64,000 nt of DNA from Trogon surrucura (Eukaryota > Chordata > Aves > Trogoniformes > Trogonidae). A program made the translations under genes and the position numbers. The stretch lies in contig CM036658.1 of NCBI GenBank assembly GCA_020746105.1, positions 9,222,689 through 9,286,688 of the forward strand, in the 5' to 3' direction. Each line of letters opens with the position of its first letter. Position 1 is the stretch's first letter. The notes beneath the pieces were generated by a model. The model did not search any database and was not told where the DNA came from. It saw only the letters and a program-made list of their open reading frames with translations. Below are positions 57,918 to 64,000 of the stretch, piece after piece.

Positions 57918-59661
57918 GGTGGGACAGTAGCTTAAAGCGTTTGTCTTCTTTTTTTTTTTTTTTTTGAATTGGCCTTTAGACTTTTCCCTTCTGTGCGCTT
58001 TTTAAAACTCAGGTGAAAAAGAAAGCCTCCCCTTACTTCTCTCCCTCTCTGCCTTAGAAAACCTATCTGCATTAAGCACAATTAAGGTATGAATGACTCC
58101 CCCAAAAGAGAAACGTGTTTTTAAGAATGCAGCTAGAATGCATGGCCATAAAAACAACTGGGTCAGATGCATCAAACTATGGTTCATCATACTTTCATTT
58201 ATTCATCTTCATCAAATACGGTTTTACCATGGCCATTCCAGGTAGAAGGTAGAAAGACAGAGCTGGTTAAAAGTTTTTCATTTGAGTCCATTATGAGGAT
58301 ATATATATAAAAAAAAGTCAGTGACCTACAGTTGGTGAACTATGTGTTTCAACAACTAGATTTCTAAACCTGTATTTAAAACCCGCACAATTGTTTGCTG
58401 GTTTTGATTCAAGGGACCTGAGCCTAGAAATAAGAATCTTGTCTGAACCTAGAATAATACAAGCCACAGAGCCTTTTCTAATAATATGTGCCTTGAAGAA
58501 TAAGTTGAATGTAAGCTGTGCCAGCTTTTTTTTATTGGATATGGCATACTGACTGTGAGATTTGGAGTGTCCCTGCCATCCCTAGGTGAGATCATGACTT
58601 ACTGATTTGCAATGGACTTACTGATTTGCAATGGTAAGGTCACTGAGGGACATTACATGTCTTTGAATTAGGTACCTGTTTGAGAATTTTACTTAAGGTT
58701 TTGTAAAGAGCATTACGGATTTGAGTGTGTATGTCTTATTTCAAATATTTTCATGTGTTTATCAGTATCATGATATACCCTTAGAGGAGGAAGATGACAA
58801 TGCACATTGAGGACTTTGGGTTGAAATTGTCTGTCCATGTGGATCAGAGAGCACTGAGGCAATGTTGGCTGCAGTCAGTCAATATTTCAGAGACATAACT
58901 CCCTTGATGATGTGAGTCAGACACAGATTTCTGCATGAGCCTTGTTTTGGTTTTCTGAGCTCATTCTCATTCCAAGTGGTAAAATCCACAGAATTACGAA
59001 AAGTGGCCTCGTGTGTTTCCTTGTGTTGTGCCAGCACAGAGACTCCTTCACAAATGTCACATTGGTCTCTGCTGGGCTGGCATCCTACTGCTCCTCAACC
59101 ATCCAAATGCTGGACAAGGTAACTGTGTCACCATCTGTCATGTCCTGGGATGCGAAACTTTCCTCTGGATAAAAGCTGAAAAATTTCTTTCAAGTACGTG
59201 TGGCAGGCTACATGTTAGCAAATCTCAGTGTTACCAGAAAAATAGCATGCCCAAGAGATATGCTATTTGAATGATGTGAGAAAAGACCAAAAGCTAATTC
59301 CAGGTTTCAGACCATTAGTTCTCAATCCCAGCAACCTGAAAATATTTACTAGTGTAATATTGTTTCGTTCTGCTTGGGTGAGTATAGAAGGCTCTCTTAG
59401 CATTATATGGTGTGGGTGAGTTTTTTTGATGAGCTCTATTGCCCAGCCTTTGAAAACTGGTTTTAGTGGTCACATAGGGAAAAAAGTAATCCATCATGTT
59501 CCTAGAATTCAACTGTCTGCCTGGAAATTTAGCACTTAAATCCCACAACTCTGAACAATATAAATATAAATAATATAAATAATAATGATATACATATAAA
59601 CAAGTACCTTGTAACTTCAGCACTTCACTTATTCATATGTTGGAAGATGTATCTCTTCACA
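57918..59661. other. Unassigned non-coding DNA
   Basis: Contains a perfect 19-bp tandem duplication (58596-58614, 58615-58633; GACTTACTGATTTGCAATG). Otherwise nothing recognised. Confidence 0.5.
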
Positions 59662-60475
59662 GTATCACAGTATCACAGTATGCTAGGGATTGGAAGGGAC
59701 CTCAAAAGATCATCCAGTCCAATCCACCTGCCAGAGCAGGAACAGCTAGATGATGTTACACAGGAAGGCATCCAGGCGGGTTTGAATGTCTCCAGAGAAG
59801 CAGACTCCACAACCTCCCTGCACAGCCTGTGCCAGTGCTCTGTCACTCTCACTGAAAAGAAGTTTCTTCTCAAATTGAAGTGGAACCTCTTGTGTTCCAG
59901 CTTGATTCCATTACCCCGTGTCCTATCATTGTTTGCCATCGAGAAGAGCCTGGCTCCATCCTCGTGACACTCACCCTTGATATATTTATAAACACTAATT
60001 AGGTCACCCCTCAGTCTCCTCTTCTCCAAACTAAAGAGCCCCAGCTCCCTCAGTCTTTCCTCATAAGGGAGATGCTCCACTCCCTTAATCATCCTAGTTG
60101 CCCTGTGCTGGACTCTCTCCAGCAGTTCCCTGTCTTTCTTGAACTGAGGGGCCCAGAACTGGACACAATATTCCAGATGGGGTCTCACCAGGGCAGAGTA
60201 GAGGGGAAGGAGAACCTCTTTTGACCTACTAACCACCCCCCTTCTAATACACCCCAGGATGCCATTGGCCTTCCTGGCCACAAGGGCACAGTGCTGGCTC
60301 ATGGTCATCCTGCTGTCCACCAAGACGGCCAGGTCCCTTTCCCCTACACTGCTCTCTAACAAGTCATTCCCCAACCTATACCGGAACCTGGGGTTGTTCT
60401 TACCCAGATGTAGGACTCTACACTTTCCCTTGTTGTATCTGTTGATCTGTATCTGTTGATCCAAGTGTTGCAAAA
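59662..60475 (-). mobile_element. CR1 LINE, nearly intact ORF2 C-terminus
   Basis: The best-preserved CR1 in the window. The minus strand is open from 60557 to 59673. CR1 blocks run from '[20 protein letters not shown]' through '[20 protein letters not shown]', '[20 protein letters not shown]', '[19 protein letters not shown]' and '[20 protein letters not shown]'. The tail variant is ACAGTATCACAGTATCACAG. The 5' truncation is near 60475; the extra 30 or so codons upstream are not CR1. Confidence 0.95.
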
Positions 60476-60608
60476 TCTTTGAGGAGATGAATTTTACCTC
60501 ACTATTTGCAGTAATATTTGCTCCAATCTTGCATGTCCTGTGTTTTATTACCCTCACACAAAATATATCCCTTCATTTCTCTGTTGTCAATCTTTATTGG
60601 AGATCAGA

Positions 60609-61068
60609 CAATCACACAGAATCACAGAATTATTGAGGCTGGAAAAGCCCTCTGAGATCATCAAGTCCAACCTATGTCCCAACACCACCACATTGGCTGA
60701 ACCACGGCACTAAGTGCCACATCCAGCCTCTCCTTAAACACCTCCAGGTACAGTGACCCCACCACTTCCCTGGGCAGTGCATCCCAGTGCCTGAGCACCC
60801 TCTCTGTGAGGAAGGGCTTCCTGAGATCCAACCCAAACCTCCCCTGAAGCAGTTTCAGACCATGTCCCCTTGCCCTGTCACTGGTTGTCTGGGAGAGGTG
60901 CCTGACTCCCACCTGACTACACCGTCCTTTCAGGTAGTTGTAGAAAGTGATAAGGTGCCCCTTGAGTCTCCTCCAGATTAAACAACCCCAGCTTCCTCAG
61001 CCTCTCCTCATGGGACTTTCCCTCTAGTCCTTTCACCTGCCTTTTTGGTCTCCTCTGGATTATTTAGT
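60609..61068 (-). mobile_element. CR1 LINE 3' end, same subfamily as 17353-24180
   Basis: Tail ATCACACAGAATCACAGAAT, then 'TGAGGCTGGAAAAGCCCTCT' and 'GGCACTAAGTGCCACATCC'. Continues to the ORF2 C-terminus ('[20 protein letters not shown]'). It provides the undisturbed version of the site where the retrovirus integrated. Confidence 0.95.
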
Positions 61069-61554
61069 TTGTATTTGGACAAAGGTCCAGTCAGAACTGT
61101 TCTTTTGATGAAGATCTTTTTTTTGTGATGCAGTCATGAGTGACCTGAGATCCTAAATCCTGTATAAATAACAATGACACACTGTAATTGTTTTGCTTTG
61201 TGGTAAAGCTTTACACTTGCAGCACAGCACAGCTCATGAGCAGAGACTTCATTATATGAATAAAATTTACTCATATTCCCTGAAGGAGATATAAATTCAC
61301 CAACGATTACCTGATCTTTATTCTTAAGTTAAATCTGTATACCTTGCCTTCTTTTTTTTTTTTTGTTCTTTTCTCTTTATAGAAGTTGGTTAGAAATACC
61401 TATTTCTATCTGTCCTCCCACCTTTGTTCTAACTCCACTGCAATAATTTGATGTGTGAATCTCAGCCAAAAACTGCTAAATTTAATGGAAAAGATTTTTA
61501 CCATTTTTCCACTTCTGTAAACATTAGCAGTTTTGCTTTTGTTCATAGCACTGC
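61069..61554. other. Unassigned non-coding DNA
   Basis: T-rich tract at about 61350-61362; nothing else recognised. Confidence 0.5.
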
Positions 61555-62400
61555 TGTCCTAGTTTGAGCTAAACAGAACAAATTCTGTTCAGTGATTTTG
61601 CTTTTCAGCTCAGCCTCTTCTAGGAGACTGCACTTTCCAACAGCATATTTCTGAAGGCAATGTCTGCTACGAGAAGCGGTATTTACAGTTACTGCTTGGG
61701 ATTGGGATGCAGAAAAGGTCTTGTTTATACTTGCTCCTGTAGCGACAAAGGAGACTGCTGGATCCTGTGTGCCACGCTGGGGATGCTGGGAAGTAAAAGG
61801 AGTCACAAGGAAGTAAAATATTGCACCTCTGAGAAAGTACAGGAAAGGTGACCAGCAGGAATATTCCATTCCATTCCATTCCATTCCATTCCATTCCATT
61901 CCATGCCATGCCATGCCATGCCATGCCATGCCATGCCATGCCATGCCATTCCACAGGCATCATATTCAGTATAGAATTGAGAGATCATGAGGATTGAGCC
62001 CTCTTGCTCTTCCTTTTCTTCAGTGGTCAGCATACAAAGAGGATTACATTCAGTCTTCTGCCCTGATCCCAATCCTGAGTTACCGAATCCAGCTCCCATG
62101 TCCATCTCCCCTCTGCCACTGAACCTGGGGCTTCCTCTGTGCTGGCTGCTCTGCAGCATCTGTGGGGATTGACATCAGAGGAGGGGGGAATTGAGTTCAA
62201 TGTCAGTTTTGTATATATATGTATATGTTTCAATATTTCCTTATTAGTGTTATTATTGTTTTATTAAAGCTATTTCAGTTTTCTTTTCCAATCCGTAAGT
62301 CTCTCTGCCTTATCTCCTTTCCCTTCCCATTTGAGGAGAGAGAGGTGTTAGAAAGCATTTGTCATTCATTTAGTTGCTGATCCAGCCATAAGCCTTGACA
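61555..62400 (+). mobile_element. Solo LTR, 846 bp
   Basis: Begins TGTCCTAGTTTGAGCT, an avian LTR start type, and ends CCTTGACA. Flanks ACTGC (left) and ACTGT (right) look like a 5-bp target duplication with one change. The 3' part (TTATTGTTTTATTAAAGC, CCCTTCCCATTTGAGG) matches the fragment at 5055-5235. It carries a pentamer array at 61863-61950. No internal retroviral genes flank it. Confidence 0.75.
61863..61950. repeat. Two-phase pentamer array (CCATT)n then (CCATG)n
   Basis: About eight CCATT units switch abruptly to about nine CCATG units and end with one CCATT. It lies inside the LTR and yields spurious repetitive open frames on the minus strand. Confidence 0.95.
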
Positions 62401-62547
62401 ACTGTTCAAATTCCCTTATTCCTGAATGTGATACTCTCAGCCCAATCTCGGGGAAAAAAACCCATGCAAACAAACAAAAACCTGAAAAACCCACAAACAA
62501 AGACAGATTGAGATATTATTTATAGGAAAATCAAAGGTTTATAAATT

Positions 62548-62775
62548 TATAGAATCATATGACAGTTTGATCTTGAAGGGCCTTGAACATGTCCAGGGTT
62601 GAGGCTTCCACAGCTTCCTTGGTAACCTGTTCCAGTGCCTCACCACCCTCAGGGTAAAGAACTTTTTCCCTGCAGCCAACCTAAATCTGCCTTCTTTAAG
62701 TTTAAAGCCATTACCCCTTGTCCTATGAACATATGCCCTTGCAAAAAGTCCCTCTTCAGCTTTCCTGTAGGACCC
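62548..62775 (-). mobile_element. CR1 LINE 3' end, diverged
   Basis: 'TAGAATCATATGACAGTTTG', 'CTTGAAGGGCCTTGAACATG', 'GTAACCTGTTCCAGTGCCTC', 'CATTACCCCTTGTCCTATGA'. An older CR1 subfamily, ending at a hairpin. Confidence 0.8.
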
Positions 62776-62823
62776 TTTAGATTGTCGCGGGTTAGGGTCC
62801 TACAGGAAAGCTGAAGAGGGACT
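62747..62823. repeat. Perfect inverted repeat, 30-bp arms, 17-bp loop
   Basis: 62747-62776 and 62794-62823 are exact reverse complements (AGTCCCTCTTCAGCTTTCCT... against ...AGGAAAGCTGAAGAGGGACT). The loop TTAGATTGTCGCGGGTT is unrelated. The left arm is CR1 sequence. Confidence 0.95.
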
Positions 62824-64000
62824 CATATGTGTAAATAGGCAATATTATTTTATCAAAAAAATAATTAAAAAAAAATAGCCTCATATCTGTCACCAGCTCC
62901 TTTCCCTCGAGTGTTTTCAGGGTCCAATCTCCCACTCCCTTTGAGCCACCCTGGTTCTGAGATGTCCATCCAGGAAAGGATACCCAGATGCGAGGCTTGA
63001 CCTTAAGCTTAGTTTGTCAGGTCTTTTTTTCTGAGCAATTGGCTCACAACTTGCATGATCCAGTGACATTTTTTATTTTCAACATCAGATAGTTTCAGGT
63101 GATCATCTATTTTAGTTTTATCTAAGAGCTAGATCATTCAGACCATGGTGCTTTATTGTACACAGTGTACCGTTAAGACAGTTTGTTTCTACAGCTTAGA
63201 ATATGGCTATTTCTACGTCTCAATTCATATTGCAAAACTAAATAAAACCAATTCGTTCCCTTATTAACTTTAAGCTACAGCTTAGTGTAAATACATACTA
63301 TAAGATAATAAATCCTCTTACATTATACCTTCCTGGAGGATACAGAACAACTCAGAGGTAATGTACATATGATACAGAAGACCTAATCCAGAATTTTCTC
63401 TTGCTAAAGAGGTTAGAAAACCTGGTTTATTGCTTGTCTTTGTTTCTCACTGCTCAAACCTAATTTAAATGGCAACAAATTAAATTGATGTTCCCCACAC
63501 TGAGATGATTTTGCAGTCTCTGTGTCTTCACTTTGACTCTTGAGTTTTCCAATCCTATTTTCTGCCCATCCCACTGAGAAAAGTGAGTGAGCATGTGGTG
63601 GGTGGGTGTTTGACCCTTCTTCAAGGTGATCCCCCCATGAATGTATAGCCTCTGAAATGTGTGTGGCACCTGCCTTCTGGTGTCAGACCTGCGGTTTAAA
63701 CAGCCTGGGCTATAACCCCTGAGGCTGTCTGTAAACTGGGAATATGATCGTGGCTTAATATCAGAGGGTGTTGCCTAGGCGAGTGCATTAGAACTTATGA
63801 AGCGAAGATTGTCACGATGCTAAATAAGGACATGACATTAACTATAATGTATATTGGTCCACAGAATGTTACCACACAATAACACACTCTGTATTATCAC
63901 AGTTAGTCTTTTCTTTTCCCACTAGTAATGGCTCTGATTTCAGCCCTCCAGCTGGTATTTTTTGTTGCACTGTATTAGTAGGCTATTGACTGCCTTCAGG
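62824..64000. other. Unassigned non-coding DNA
   Basis: No recognised gene or repeat to the window end. Confidence 0.5.

Noticed and set aside
59673-60557. 294-codon open frame on the minus strand as a host gene
   Set aside because: Almost all of it is CR1 ORF2 C-terminus. It is annotated as a LINE instead.
61543-62159. Repetitive Met-Ala-Trp-His-Gly and Met-Glu-Trp-Asn-Gly open frames on the minus strand
   Set aside because: Direct translation of the pentamer array in the LTR; no gene context.
1-64000. tRNA, rRNA or other structured RNA genes
   Set aside because: No cloverleaf, box A/B pair or rRNA block was seen; the only tRNA-related sequence is the retroviral primer site.

Overview
The window is nuclear DNA from a bird. 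The evidence is the density of CR1 non-LTR retrotransposon fragments with their octamer (ATTCTATG-type) tails, several long terminal repeats of recognisably avian families, and a small family of RING-finger genes of the kind annotated in bird genomes as 'E3 ubiquitin-protein ligase Topors-like'. No ordinary host multi-exon gene could be recognised. Most of the window is AT-rich, non-coding and filled with repeats of different ages.

Layout. 1-15.5 kb: non-coding DNA with CR1 fragments (1-175, 1751-2935, 6728-6812, 9305-9765, 12283-13388) and two old LTR pieces. 15.6-16.7 kb: Topors-like copy 1 (+ strand), with a recognisable promoter, a 5'UTR intron and a RING domain. 17.35-24.18 kb: a CR1 element (- strand) split by a 5.5-kb endogenous retrovirus (17469-23004) that has 789/794-bp LTRs, a perfect 5-bp target duplication (GCCAC), a primer-binding site matching tRNA-Ser(UGA), gag, protease, a stub of reverse transcriptase, a small membrane ORF and a broken env. 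25.5-29.85 kb: Topors-like copies 2 and 3 (both - strand), with CR1 between them. Copy 2 has lost its promoter and RING through an internal deletion. Copy 3 keeps the RING, the 5'UTR intron and a CpG-rich promoter with three perfect cAMP-response elements spaced exactly 23 bp apart, but has a G-run frameshift near the C-terminus. 30.5-46 kb: a pentanucleotide array on a CR1 tail, old CR1 ORF1/ORF2 remnants, a long stretch of unassigned DNA, then two LTRs (42378-43410 and about 43818-44422). 46.1-46.75 kb: the C-terminal end of a non-CR1, RTE-like LINE. 46.75-64 kb: unassigned DNA interrupted by CR1 copies, a complete solo LTR (61555-62400) containing a two-phase pentamer array, and a perfect 30-bp-arm hairpin at 62747-62823.

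How the parts relate. The retrovirus uses its own LTR promoter (G-tract, TATA, splice donor, AATAAA) and a conserved -1 frameshift signal between gag and protease. It could not replicate by itself because most of pol is missing. Its LTRs differ at only about six positions, so it is young compared with the surrounding CR1s. The Topors-like copies share promoter, intron and coding blocks, so they arose by DNA duplication rather than retroposition. Each copy now carries a different defect.

The most unusual items are the combination of class III-like features (5-bp target duplication, zinc-knuckle-free gag, Ser-tRNA primer) with a gamma/alpha-type env in one provirus, the 23-bp CRE array, and the RING-less deletion copy.
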